A stretch of DNA of 64,000 bases, from NCBI RefSeq assembly GCF_007997385.1, contig NZ_VOSC01000033.1, positions 775 to 64,774 on the forward strand. Reading direction: 5' to 3'. How positions within the stretch are numbered: the stretch's first letter is position 1; the number at the start of each line of letters is the position of its first letter. This stretch comes from Seonamhaeicola algicola. GTDB lineage: Bacteria > Bacteroidota > Bacteroidia > Flavobacteriales > Flavobacteriaceae. A model generated the notes under the pieces. It did no database searches and was not told where the DNA came from. It saw only the letters and a program-made list of their open reading frames with translations. The translations under genes and the position numbers were made by a program. Positions 46,695 to 55,148 of this stretch are shown here, piece after piece.

Positions 46695-47999
46695 CTACTT
46701 CTTACGCATGTAAACACTTATAGGCACCCCTGTAAACCCAAAATTTTCGCGTAGTTTATTTTCAAGAAAACGTTTGTAAGGATCTTTTACATATTGTGGT
46801 AAATTACAGAAAAATGCAAACTGTGGTTGTGGTGTTGGTAATTGCATTATGTATTTTATTTTAACAAATTTACCTTTGTAAGCTGGTGGTGGATAATGCT
46901 CTATTAAAGGCAAAAACACCTCATTAAGTTCGCTTGTTTTTATACGTTTACTACGGTTTTCATAAACCTGAACAGCTGTTTCAATAGCTTTATAAATACG
47001 TTGCTTTGTAAGTGCAGATATGAATACTATTGGCACATCGGTAAATGGTTCAATTTGTTTTCGAATGGCTTTTTCGTATTCCTTAACTGATTTATGATCT
47101 TTCTCTACTAAATCCCATTTATTAACCAAAACAACAATACCTTTTCGGTTACGTTCAGCTAACCAAAAAATATTTTGTACTTGGCCATCAAATCCGCGAT
47201 TAGCATCTAAAACAAGTAAGCATACATCGGCATGTTCAATGGCACGAACGCTTCGCATTACAGAATAAAACTCTAAATCTTCTTTTACTTTAGATTTTCT
47301 TCTAATACCAGCCGTATCAACTAAATTAAATTCAAACCCAAAACGGTTATATTTAGTATCAATAGCATCGCGTGTGGTTCCTGCAATATCTGTTACTATG
47401 TATCTATCTTCACCTATTAACGCATTGATGAATGATGATTTACCAGCATTTGGGCGACCAACCACAGCAAAACGTGGTAAGTTTTCTTCAATTACTTCTT
47501 CTTTTTCTGGTAAAGCCTCAACTAAAGCATCTAAAAGTTCACCGGTGCCCGATCCGTTAATACTTGCAATGGTATAATATTCACCTAAACCAAGTGAATA
47601 AAACTCTACAGCATCTTCACTTCGTTTTGAGTTATCAACTTTATTAACTGCTAAAAACACTGGTTTTTCAACCTTTCGTAATAACTTGGCAACATCTTCA
47701 TCCATTCCAGTTACGCCTGTTTCAACATCAACCATAAAAATAATGGCATCAGCTTCATCAATAGCTAACTCAACTTGTTTATCTATTTCAGCTTCAAAAA
47801 CATCATCACTTCCAATTACGTAACCTCCGGTATCAATTAGAGAAAACTCGCGCCCGTTCCAATCACATTTACCATAATGACGGTCTCTTGTTACACCACT
47901 TACAGAATCTACAATGGCTTCGCGTCTTTGAATTAGACGATTAAAAAACGTTGATTTACCTACATTTGGTCTTCCTACTATTGCTACTATATTGCTCAT
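46695..47999 (-). CDS. der: ribosome biogenesis GTPase Der
   Basis: Der (EngA) is a double GTPase needed for 50S subunit assembly. The 434-residue protein has two G domains with P-loops [12 protein letters not shown] (near residue 8) and [12 protein letters not shown] (near 181), G3 motifs DTGG and DTAG, NKVD and NKWD specificity motifs, and a C-terminal KH-like domain (about 350-434). Length is normal. It is convergent with the TPM cluster across the AACAACT array. Confidence 0.98.
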   Translation of the reverse strand: MSNIVAIVGRPNVGKSTFFNRLIQRREAIVDSVSGVTRDRHYGKCDWNGREFSLIDTGGYVIGSDDVFEAEIDKQVELAIDEADAIIFMVDVETGVTGMDEDVAKLLRKVEKPVFLAVNKVDNSKRSEDAVEFYSLGLGEYYTIASINGSGTGELLDALVEALPEKEEVIEENLPRFAVVGRPNAGKSSFINALIGEDRYIVTDIAGTTRDAIDTKYNRFGFEFNLVDTAGIRRKSKVKEDLEFYSVMRSVRAIEHADVCLLVLDANRGFDGQVQNIFWLAERNRKGIVVLVNKWDLVEKDHKSVKEYEKAIRKQIEPFTDVPIVFISALTKQRIYKAIETAVQVYENRSKRIKTSELNEVFLPLIEHYPPPAYKGKFVKIKYIMQLPTPQPQFAFFCNLPQYVKDPYKRFLENKLRENFGFTGVPISVYMRKK

Positions 48000-48147
48000 A
48001 AAATTAAAAGGTTAGCGTTATTATGCTGCCTAAATATTTTGCAAAAATAGAAAATATACTGCCATTAGTAACTGTTTTTTAAAACTATTAAGAGGTTTAT
48101 ATATTATAAATAAATTTTATTATTTTAAATGATGTAAAACAGACGGA

Positions 48148-48666
48148 ATGCCAGCCAACAATACTATTGCTTTAAGACCCAGATTTAAACTAAAATTACA
48201 CGTAAACAACCAAGTAGTATTAAATGCTTTTGAAACTGCTAAAACCAGCCAAAACGCTTTTGTTATTAACCGTATAGACAACCATGTTTTTATAAAATAC
48301 CCTAAAAAAGAACAAAAGTTTTGGACGCCTCAATTACATTTAGAAATTGATAACATAAACAACAAAACAAGTATTTTGAATGGTTTATTTGGACCAAACC
48401 CAACCGTTTGGACACTTTTCATGTTCTTGCATTTTATTGTGGCTACACTTTTTATTGGTTTTAGTATTTGGGCTTACAGCAACTGGAAATTAAATACTAA
48501 TTTTAGTGTACAAATTGCAATTATGCTTTTAATGATAATTATATGGTTTGCTTTGTATTTTGCTGGAATTATTGGTAAAGCTTCTAGCAAAACTAATATG
48601 TATGCATTACATGATTTTATGCATAAAATACTAAGTGAAACGAAAGCTAATTCAGAAATTATATAA
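48148..48666 (+). CDS. conserved hypothetical membrane protein, two helices
   Basis: The 172-residue protein has a soluble N-terminal part (about 1-90, RPRFKLKLHVNNQVVLNAFE) and two hydrophobic segments (about 95-116 and 124-146) followed by a short tail. I do not recognise the family. Its 3' end is followed by the hairpin at 48674-48706, and it is convergent with era. Whether the N-terminus faces the cytosol or periplasm is not clear; no signal sequence is present. Confidence 0.75.
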   Translation: MPANNTIALRPRFKLKLHVNNQVVLNAFETAKTSQNAFVINRIDNHVFIKYPKKEQKFWTPQLHLEIDNINNKTSILNGLFGPNPTVWTLFMFLHFIVATLFIGFSIWAYSNWKLNTNFSVQIAIMLLMIIIWFALYFAGIIGKASSKTNMYALHDFMHKILSETKANSEII

Positions 48667-48673
48667 AAAAATA

Positions 48674-48706
48674 AAAAGTCTTAATTTAGGGCAAACTAAG
48701 ACTTTT
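48674..48706. terminator. bidirectional terminator between convergent genes
   Basis: AAAAGTCTTA (48674-48683) pairs with TAAGACTTTT (48697-48706). T-rich tracts lie on both sides. On the minus strand, TTAGTTAGTT (complement of 48714-48723) precedes the hairpin. Confidence 0.85.
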
Positions 48707-48810
48707 ATAACTAAACTAACTAACTCAAAAGTTTAACAAACTTTGATGGTGCAAATATGAAACTCCTTATTAAAGAGAATGTTATGCTAATTTAAAAATA
48801 GCGTTAGTTT

Positions 48811-49695
48811 TTAACGCTGATTGTAACCAAAACGTTTTAGTTGGTTTTGGTTTGAGCGCCAATTTTTGTTCACTTTTACATAAAGCTCTATATGAATTTG
48901 CTTGCCGAAAAATTTTTCTAAATCTTTTCTAGCTTCTGTACCTACACGCTTTAATGCACTTCCTTTATGCCCTATAATAATACCTTTTTGTGTTTCGCGC
49001 TCAACCATAATTACAGATCGAATTCTGATGATATTTTCTTCTTCGTGAAACTCTTCGGTTTCTACCTCAACTGCGTATGGTATTTCTTTTTTATAATGTA
49101 TTAAAATTTTTTCTCTAATACTTTCATTAATAAAGAAACGCTCTGGCTTATCAGTTAATTGATCTTTTGGGTAAAATGGTGGTGATTCTGGTAAAAGTTC
49201 AACTAGCCTTAAAAACACTTCTTTTACATTAAAACCTTCGAGTGCTGATATTGGATAAATTTCGGCATTGGGTACTTTTTCTGCCCATAATTGCACTTGA
49301 GTTTCTAGTTGTGCTTGATCTGAAGTATCAATTTTATTTAGCAACAATAAAACTGGTATTTTTGAGTTGGTAATTTTATTGAAAAAAGCCTCGTCTTTTA
49401 AGGCTTGCTCTCCAATTTCTACCATGTAAATTAAAATATCGGCATCTTCAAAAGCAGATTTCACAAAATCCATCATAGATTCTTGTAACTCATACGCTGG
49501 TTTTATAATACCTGGTGTATCACTTAAAACTACTTGAAAATCTTCGCCATTTACAATACCTAAAATTCTATGACGCGTGGTTTGCGCTTTAGAGGTTATA
49601 ATGGAAAGTTTTTCGCCAATGAAAGCATTCATTAGGGTAGATTTACCCACGTTAGGATTACCTATTATATTTACAAAACCTGCTTTATGCGACAT
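48811..49695 (-). CDS. era: GTPase Era
   Basis: Era binds 16S rRNA and supports 30S maturation. The 294-residue protein has the P-loop GNPNVGKSTLMN (near residue 12), DTPG (near 59), NKID (near 121) and a C-terminal KH domain with GIIIGHKGSALKRVGTEAR (about 238-256). Normal length and start (MSHKAGFVNIIGNPN). Its 3' untranslated region of about 105 bases runs to the terminator at 48674-48706. Confidence 0.98.
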   Translation of the reverse strand: MSHKAGFVNIIGNPNVGKSTLMNAFIGEKLSIITSKAQTTRHRILGIVNGEDFQVVLSDTPGIIKPAYELQESMMDFVKSAFEDADILIYMVEIGEQALKDEAFFNKITNSKIPVLLLLNKIDTSDQAQLETQVQLWAEKVPNAEIYPISALEGFNVKEVFLRLVELLPESPPFYPKDQLTDKPERFFINESIREKILIHYKKEIPYAVEVETEEFHEEENIIRIRSVIMVERETQKGIIIGHKGSALKRVGTEARKDLEKFFGKQIHIELYVKVNKNWRSNQNQLKRFGYNQR

Positions 49696-49760
49696 ATATT
49701 CTTTTTAAATGTTACGCAAAGTTACAACCTTACGGCTGTTTTATGCAATTTATTTAAAAC

Positions 49761-49792
49761 AAAAAGCAGGAAGACGATGCTTCCTGCTTTTT
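49761..49792 (-). terminator. terminator of the FKBP isomerase gene
   Basis: AAAAAGCAGGAAG (49761-49773) and CTTCCTGCTTTTT (49780-49792) form a perfect 13-bp stem with loop ACGATG; a T tract follows on the minus strand. Confidence 0.9.
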
Positions 49793-49816
49793 TATATTGT
49801 TAAAAGTAATGTGTTA

Positions 49817-50545
49817 TTACTTAACTATTTCTAATAATTCAACCTCAAATACTAAAGGTGTAAAAGGCTTAATGTGTTGCCCACGTTGCTGATGACCGTA
49901 AGCTAATTCTTGTGGTATAAAGAATTTGTATTTTGACCCTACAGACATTAATTGTAAACCTTCTGTCCATCCTTTAATTACTTGCCCAACACCAAATGTA
50001 GTTGGCTCACCTCTATCAACAGAGCTATCAAACACAGTACCGTCAAATAATGTACCGTGGTAGTGTACTTTAACTCTATCTGAAGCTGTTGGTTTTTCAC
50101 CATTACCTTCTTCTAAAACAATGTATTGTAAACCACTTTCTGTAGTTTGCACACCTTCTTTAGAAATGTTTTCAGCCATTAATTTTTCGCCGGCAGCCTT
50201 TAATTCTCCAAATTGCTCTTCAGCTTTTTTAGCAGCTTCAGCTTGTTGCTTTTCAGCCATTTCTTGTTGTTTTTTCTGCATGTAAGTTTGAATAATACCT
50301 TGTACTAGGTTTTTATCAATTTTAACATCGGCAGAATCAACAACGTTTTTGTAACCTTGGTAAAATAAATCATGATCAAACTCCTCATCAAATGTAGCTG
50401 ATACATTTCTTGCTACATCCATACCAATGGCATAACTTAAAGAATCTGCAGCTGTATTTAATGGTTTGTTTTGAGCGCCATTTTGGTTACAAGACACCAC
50501 TAATAAAGCTACGGCAAAAACGCTAAAAATTTTTCCTATTTTCAT
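49817..50545 (-). CDS. FKBP-type peptidyl-prolyl isomerase lipoprotein
   Basis: The 242-residue lipoprotein (VVSCNQ, Cys19) has an N-terminal FKBP_N dimerisation domain (about 32-130, SYAIGMDVARN, with an Ala/Gln/Glu-rich helix near 95-115) and a C-terminal FKBP domain (about 148-240, DRVKVHYHGTLFDGTVFDSSVDRGEP-type core and ELAYGHQQRG). This is the FkpA/Mip arrangement, a periplasmic folding helper. Own terminators lie on both sides, so it is monocistronic. Confidence 0.95.
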   Translation of the reverse strand: MKIGKIFSVFAVALLVVSCNQNGAQNKPLNTAADSLSYAIGMDVARNVSATFDEEFDHDLFYQGYKNVVDSADVKIDKNLVQGIIQTYMQKKQQEMAEKQQAEAAKKAEEQFGELKAAGEKLMAENISKEGVQTTESGLQYIVLEEGNGEKPTASDRVKVHYHGTLFDGTVFDSSVDRGEPTTFGVGQVIKGWTEGLQLMSVGSKYKFFIPQELAYGHQQRGQHIKPFTPLVFEVELLEIVK

Positions 50546-50612
50546 TGTATATAATTTGTTTATTGTTTTAATTGATGCGAATTAACGAATTTATGTTCAG
50601 AATAAAAAGAAA

Positions 50613-50636
50613 AGCGCCTCAATAAATTGAGGCGCT
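50613..50636 (-). terminator. terminator after the KDPG aldolase gene
   Basis: AGCGCCTCAA (50613-50622) pairs with TTGAGGCGCT (50627-50636), loop TAAA, with T-rich sequence downstream on the minus strand. It ends the kinase-aldolase operon. Confidence 0.88.
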
Positions 50637-50658
50637 CTTTTGTATAAAATTTGGTTAT

Positions 50659-51327
50659 TTATTTTCTAACAGCTTTTACTATAGCTAAAGCATTTTTTAC
50701 ATCTTGCTCTAGTTTTGCATAATCCTTGTTAGCTATAATTTCTTTTGAAATTAATTTTGACCCCATACCAACGCATGTTACGCCAGCATCAAACCATCCT
50801 TTTAAGTTTTCTTCAGTTGGTGATACACCTCCTGTTGGCATAATACTTGTCCATGGTTGTGGCCCTTTTATACCTTTTACAAACTGCGGACCGTAAATAT
50901 CACCTGGGAATAATTTTACTATTTCGCAACCTAATTCTTCAGCTCTAGTAATTTCGGTTAATGTACCGCAACCTGGAGACCAAAGTACTTTTTTACGGTT
51001 ACAAGCAATAGCAATATCTTCTCTTAAAACTGGTGTAACTACAAAGTTTGCACCTAAAGACATGTAAAGAGATGCTTGTCCTGCATCGGTTACTGAACCA
51101 ACACCCATAATCATACCCGGTAATTCAGCTACTGCATATTTAGTTAATTCACCAAAAACTTCGTGCGCAAAATCACCACGAGCGGTAAACTCCATTAAAC
51201 GAGCACCACCATCATAACATGCTTTTAATACGTTTTTACTTAATTCTATATCGTTGTTAAAAAACAAAGGAATCATCCCTGTTTCTTTCATTGCCTGAGC
51301 AACTTCTAATCTTGTAAATTGTGCCAT
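50659..51327 (-). CDS. eda: 2-dehydro-3-deoxyphosphogluconate / 4-hydroxy-2-oxoglutarate aldolase
   Basis: KDPG aldolase splits KDPG to pyruvate and glyceraldehyde-3-phosphate. The 222-residue protein has the catalytic Glu in LMEFTARGD (about residue 46), MGVGSVTDAGQA, the VTPVLREDIA segment and the Schiff-base Lys at about 138 in CEIVKLFPGD, then IMPTGGVSPTEENL. It is 82 bases downstream of the KDG kinase gene, and the gap holds a TTAAACGTTTAA palindrome, so internal regulation is possible. Confidence 0.95.
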   Translation of the reverse strand: MAQFTRLEVAQAMKETGMIPLFFNNDIELSKNVLKACYDGGARLMEFTARGDFAHEVFGELTKYAVAELPGMIMGVGSVTDAGQASLYMSLGANFVVTPVLREDIAIACNRKKVLWSPGCGTLTEITRAEELGCEIVKLFPGDIYGPQFVKGIKGPQPWTSIMPTGGVSPTEENLKGWFDAGVTCVGMGSKLISKEIIANKDYAKLEQDVKNALAIVKAVRK

Positions 51328-51386
51328 TTTTTTAATGTTTATTTGTTTATTTATTTAACTGTTGAATTGTTTACACAAATCAATAA

Positions 51387-51398
51387 TTAAACGTTTAA
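51387..51398. promoter_or_regulatory. LacI-type operator candidate between kdgK and eda
   Basis: TTAAACGTTTAA is a perfect 12-base palindrome with a CG centre, the same core as the two stronger sites at 52488-52503 and 52577-52596. Confidence 0.5.
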
Positions 51399-51409
51399 AC
51401 ATTTTATAA

Positions 51410-52456
51410 TTATCTAGCAACACGCCCTGAAGCGTCACCACCCATTAATTTTTCTACTTCAGATACTGTTACTAAGTTAGCATCACCTTTAATTGTGTGT
51501 TTTAAACAAGAAGCTGCTACTGCAAAATCTAATGCGTTTTGATCATCTTCTGGGTATTTTAATAATCCGTAGATTAAACCACCCATAAATGAATCTCCAC
51601 CACCTACTCTATCAACAATATCTGTAATTTGGTATTGGCGTGTTTCAAATAATGTTTTACCATCATATAATACACCTGCCCAAGTATTGTGCGATGCAGA
51701 AATAGAACCTCTTAATGTTGTGATAACTTTTTTGGCTCTTGGGAATTTTTCCATCATTTGTTGACAAACTGATAAAAATGCTTCAGCTTTTACATTGTGC
51801 CCTTCAGTTTGAACACTGATACCTTCTGGCTTAATACCAAAGTGCATTTCAGCATCTTCTTCATTACCTAAAACAATATCACAGTATGAAGTTAACTCAG
51901 TCATGATAGCTTCTCTGTGAGCAGCATCACAATATTTCCAAAGTTTAGCACGGTAATTTAAATCTGTTGAAATAGTAATACCTTTAGCGCTAGCAGCTTT
52001 AACAGCTTCTAAACAAACATCAGCAGAACCTTGAGAAATTGCAGGTGTAATACCTGTCCAGTGGAACCACTCAACACCCTCAAAAACAGCATCCCAATCT
52101 ATCATTCCAGATTCAATTTCAGCCATTGCAGAGTGTGCTCTATCATATACTACTTTACTACCACGAGATACGGCACCAGTTTCTAAAAAGTAAATACCTA
52201 AACGGTCTCCCCCCCAAACAATTTTATCTACACCAACGCCTCTTTTACGCATTTCCATCATGGCACACTCACCAATATCATTTTTTGGTAAACGTGTAAC
52301 AAAATCAACATCAACACCATAGTTTGCTAATGAAACTGCAACGTTAGATTCTCCTCCTCCGTAAATAACATCAAAATTATTTGCTTGTGAAAATCTTAAA
52401 AATCCTTGAGGAGCTAATCTTAACATGATTTCTCCAAACGTGACTACTTTACTCAT
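51410..52456 (-). CDS. kdgK: 2-keto-3-deoxygluconate kinase (PfkB family)
   Basis: KDG kinase phosphorylates KDG to KDPG, the substrate of the adjacent aldolase. The 348-residue PfkB-family protein has GGGESNVAVSLANYG near residues 33-47 and the catalytic VDRVGGGDSFMGGLIYGLL near 281-299, where the family more often has GAGDSF. The KDG specificity is deduced from the neighbouring aldolase, not from residues. Its promoter region carries the operator at 52488-52503. Confidence 0.9.
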   Translation of the reverse strand: MSKVVTFGEIMLRLAPQGFLRFSQANNFDVIYGGGESNVAVSLANYGVDVDFVTRLPKNDIGECAMMEMRKRGVGVDKIVWGGDRLGIYFLETGAVSRGSKVVYDRAHSAMAEIESGMIDWDAVFEGVEWFHWTGITPAISQGSADVCLEAVKAASAKGITISTDLNYRAKLWKYCDAAHREAIMTELTSYCDIVLGNEEDAEMHFGIKPEGISVQTEGHNVKAEAFLSVCQQMMEKFPRAKKVITTLRGSISASHNTWAGVLYDGKTLFETRQYQITDIVDRVGGGDSFMGGLIYGLLKYPEDDQNALDFAVAASCLKHTIKGDANLVTVSEVEKLMGGDASGRVAR

Positions 52457-52487
52457 TGTAAATTCTTATTTAATAAATTAGTTTTTT

Positions 52488-52503
52488 GCTTAAACGTTTA
52501 AGC
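52488..52503. promoter_or_regulatory. operator O1, 32 bases upstream of kdgK
   Basis: GCTTAAACGTTTAAGC is a perfect 16-base palindrome with a central CG, typical of LacI/GalR-family sites. It lies in the divergent region between kdgK and the LacI gene, where binding could block kdgK transcription. Confidence 0.75.
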
Positions 52504-52548
52504 AGTGTTTTAAAAATAAATCAAAACGTATTAAATAGATTAAGTTGT

Positions 52549-52579
52549 TTTGATTATTTGCACTAAAGCAATATATTTG
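52549..52579 (+). promoter_or_regulatory. promoter of the LacI-type regulator gene
   Basis: TTTG (52549-52552), 19 bases, then TATATTTG (52572-52579) fits the flavobacterial promoter consensus exactly. The -7 box lies inside the operator palindrome 52572-52601. Confidence 0.7.
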
Positions 52580-52601
52580 CTTAAACGATTAAGCAAATAT
52601 A
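52572..52601. promoter_or_regulatory. operator O2 overlapping the regulator's own promoter
   Basis: TTGCTTAAACGATTAAGCAA (52577-52596) is palindromic at 18 of 20 positions with a CG centre, and the symmetry continues outward to 52572-52601. It ends 7 bases before the TTG start of the regulator gene, so autorepression is expected. Confidence 0.75.
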
Positions 52602-52608
52602 TAAAAAA

Positions 52609-53643
52609 TTGGGAAACAAAAAAAAAGCAACTATAAAAGATATTGCTAATGTGCTAAACATCTCGCCAGCAGCGGTATCAAAGGCGTTGCACAATGATTC
52701 CCGAATAAGCGATAAAACCAAAAAAGCAGTTAGGCAAGTTGCTAAAAACTTAAATTACCAACCTAACCATTTGGCTAGTGCTTTACGTAAAGGTAAAAGC
52801 AATTTGGTGGGCTTAATTGTACCAAGAACTAATAGTAACTTTTTCTCGTCTGTTATTCAAAATATTGAAGAGGTTTTAAATAAAGAAGGTTATAATGTTA
52901 TTATTACCCAATCTAACGAATCATATAAAAAAGAATGTGACAATATTGACACGCTTTTATTTACACAAGTAGATGGTATTATTGCTTCTATGGCTAATGA
53001 AACGGTAGATTTAGATTATTATGAAAAAGTAAAATCTAAAGGCATACCTTTAATTTTATTTGACCGTGGTGAAAACGATTTGAATGTAGATTATATTGGT
53101 ATTAATGATTATGATAGCAGCCATATGATTGTTGAACATTTAGTAAATCAAGGCTGTAAGCGTATTGCCCATATTGGCGGTTTTAAACACACCCGAATTT
53201 ACAACAACCGTATTAAAGGTTACATTGATGCCATAAAAAAGCATAATTTACCTTTAGAAAATGAATTACTCATTGAAAGCAACTTATCTATTAAAGATGG
53301 TAGGGCTAAAATGCAACAACTTCTTAATTTAAAAAACCGGCCCGATGCGGTTTATGTAGCAGGTGATTATGCTGCCCTTGGAGCACTTCAAGTTTTAAAC
53401 GAACAACATATAAATATACCAAAAGATATTGCGCTTGTTGGTTTTGGCAATGAACCTTTTACCGCAATGGTTACGCCAAGTATTTCAAGTATTAATCAAC
53501 ATAGTGAAGACATTGGCAAGCGGGCTGCTTTAACATTTTTAGAGCACGCTAAAAAGGATGTTATTACTCAAACTTTGAATAAGCAAATTTTAGATGCTGA
53601 ATTGGTAATTAGAGCTTCTTCTGATATTAAAAAAAGCCATTAA
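52609..53643 (+). CDS. LacI family regulator, probable KDG/uronate repressor
   Basis: The 344-residue protein has an N-terminal LacI helix-turn-helix (about 6-30, ATIKDIANVLNISPAAVSKALHND), the hinge NLNYQPNHLASALR and a periplasmic-binding-like effector domain (about 62-335, LVGLIVPRTNSNFFSSVI). The start is a TTG at 52609: an in-frame stop lies 27 bases upstream and there is no ATG before the HTH. The gene is divergent from kdgK, and its 3' end overlaps the convergent MFS gene by 4 bases. Target sites are probably the CG-centred palindromes nearby. Confidence 0.92.
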   Translation: MGNKKKATIKDIANVLNISPAAVSKALHNDSRISDKTKKAVRQVAKNLNYQPNHLASALRKGKSNLVGLIVPRTNSNFFSSVIQNIEEVLNKEGYNVIITQSNESYKKECDNIDTLLFTQVDGIIASMANETVDLDYYEKVKSKGIPLILFDRGENDLNVDYIGINDYDSSHMIVEHLVNQGCKRIAHIGGFKHTRIYNNRIKGYIDAIKKHNLPLENELLIESNLSIKDGRAKMQQLLNLKNRPDAVYVAGDYAALGALQVLNEQHINIPKDIALVGFGNEPFTAMVTPSISSINQHSEDIGKRAALTFLEHAKKDVITQTLNKQILDAELVIRASSDIKKSH

Positions 53644-54971
53644 CTTTTTTTTGCCACACCAATTTTATAACCCCAAAAGGCATAAAATAAAATTATAAAA
53701 TAACATGGTAGTAAAATCCAATAACCATTATTGGCAGCTTCTACAGCTGCTGTAGTTTCATTTATTCCTTCTGTTAACAAAGTGTCTTTTCTACCATCAA
53801 CAATAGCACCATACAATGGTGGAATAATAGCACCACCTGAAATTGCCATAATTAATAATGCTGATGCAGTTTTTGTAAATTTACCTAAACCATTTAAAGC
53901 TAAGGGCCATACCGCAGGCCAAACCAAAGCATTTGCTATACCCAAAGCCGCTACTAAAAGTACCGATGTGAACCCTGTTGTAAATACAATACAAAGTGAT
54001 AAAATTACCCCCAAAATAGCACTTGCTCTTAGCGCTAATGATTGGCTTACATATTTAGGAATTAAAATTACGCCCAAAACATAAGTTGCTACCATGGCCA
54101 TTAATGTAAATAATGTAAAGTACTTAGCTTCATCAGCTGGAATATTTAATGCAATTCCATATGAAATTATGGTATCGCCAGCAATTACTTCAACACCAAC
54201 ATATACAAATAAAGCTAACACCCCAAACCATAAGTTAGGAAACTGAAATATACTTGTTTTGGTAGTTTTCTCATTGTTATCTACTTCTGCCGATGTGTTT
54301 TCAACATTCGGTAACGGTGCTTTTAAAATTAATGCGCCTAACAAAAACAACACAATAGCCATTATAATGTAAGGCGTTACAACACTATCGGTCATGGTAT
54401 TTAACAGTATTTCTTTTTCTGAAACATCAGCAATGGCTAGTTTTTCTTTTACACCATCAATACCCGATAATAGAATAGCGCCAAATATTACCGACCCTAA
54501 CGCACCTGCAATTTTGTTTGCAATTCCCATTATAGCAATTCGTTTAGCACCACTTTCAATAGGCCCTAAAATAGTTATATAAGGATTTGAAGCTGTTTGC
54601 AGCAACGTCATACCGGCACCTTGAATAAAAATACCGGTTAAAAACAACCAATATGTTCTGGCATTAGCTGCAGGAATAAACACCAAAGCTCCTATTCCCA
54701 TTACCATTAAACCTAAAGACATACTTTTTTTATATTCTAATTTTGTTATGATAAAAGATGCTGGAAGCGCCATAACAACAAACGAAATATATGAAGCTGA
54801 AGCTACCAAATACGATTGTGCTTCAGTAAGTTCATTTATAGTTTTCATAAAAGGTATAAGTGCACCGTTAATCCAGGTTACAAATCCGAAAATAAAAAAC
54901 AAACTTGCTATAATAATAATTGGCAGTGTGTAATTGGTTTTAGTATTTGCAGAAGTATGTACGTTACTCAT
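53640..54971 (-). CDS. sugar MFS transporter (FucP/FHS family)
   Basis: The 443-residue inner-membrane permease has about 12 hydrophobic segments and the FHS-type features FIFGFVTWINGALIPFMK near residues 26-43, GAGMTLLQTASNPYITILGP near 118-137 and the late WPAVWPLALNGLGKFTKTASALLIMAISGGAIIPPLYG stretch. In flavobacterial uronate loci such permeases import monomers such as KDG or unsaturated-uronate products; the substrate here is inferred from context. An inverted repeat (55011-55032) lies about 40 bases upstream of its start. Confidence 0.93.
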   Translation of the reverse strand: MSNVHTSANTKTNYTLPIIIIASLFFIFGFVTWINGALIPFMKTINELTEAQSYLVASASYISFVVMALPASFIITKLEYKKSMSLGLMVMGIGALVFIPAANARTYWLFLTGIFIQGAGMTLLQTASNPYITILGPIESGAKRIAIMGIANKIAGALGSVIFGAILLSGIDGVKEKLAIADVSEKEILLNTMTDSVVTPYIIMAIVLFLLGALILKAPLPNVENTSAEVDNNEKTTKTSIFQFPNLWFGVLALFVYVGVEVIAGDTIISYGIALNIPADEAKYFTLFTLMAMVATYVLGVILIPKYVSQSLALRASAILGVILSLCIVFTTGFTSVLLVAALGIANALVWPAVWPLALNGLGKFTKTASALLIMAISGGAIIPPLYGAIVDGRKDTLLTEGINETTAAVEAANNGYWILLPCYFIILFYAFWGYKIGVAKKS

Positions 54972-55010
54972 ATTTTAAAACAGATATTTGTGGTAGTGCT
55001 AAAAATACTG

Positions 55011-55032
55011 TTTTAGTTTGATAAAACTAAAA
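55011..55032. promoter_or_regulatory. inverted repeat upstream of the MFS gene
   Basis: TTTTAGTTT (55011-55019) and AAACTAAAA (55024-55032) form an inverted repeat with a 4-base spacer. It does not match the CG-centred operators near kdgK. Confidence 0.4.
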
Positions 55033-55081
55033 TTTATTTAAAACTGATAACTAACACCCTCATTTAAAACACCAAAAAGCA

Positions 55082-55103
55082 AGCCCAGTTATAAAACTGG
55101 GCT
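55082..55103 (-). terminator. terminator of the phosphodiester operon
   Basis: AGCCCAGTT (55082-55090) pairs with AACTGGGCT (55095-55103), loop ATAA; the minus strand then reads a T run. TTAGTTAGTT (complement of 55116-55125) precedes the hairpin on the minus strand. Confidence 0.88.
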
Positions 55104-55148
55104 CTTGAATAAAAAAACTAACTAAAAAAATTAGCTTCTAGCTATCAA

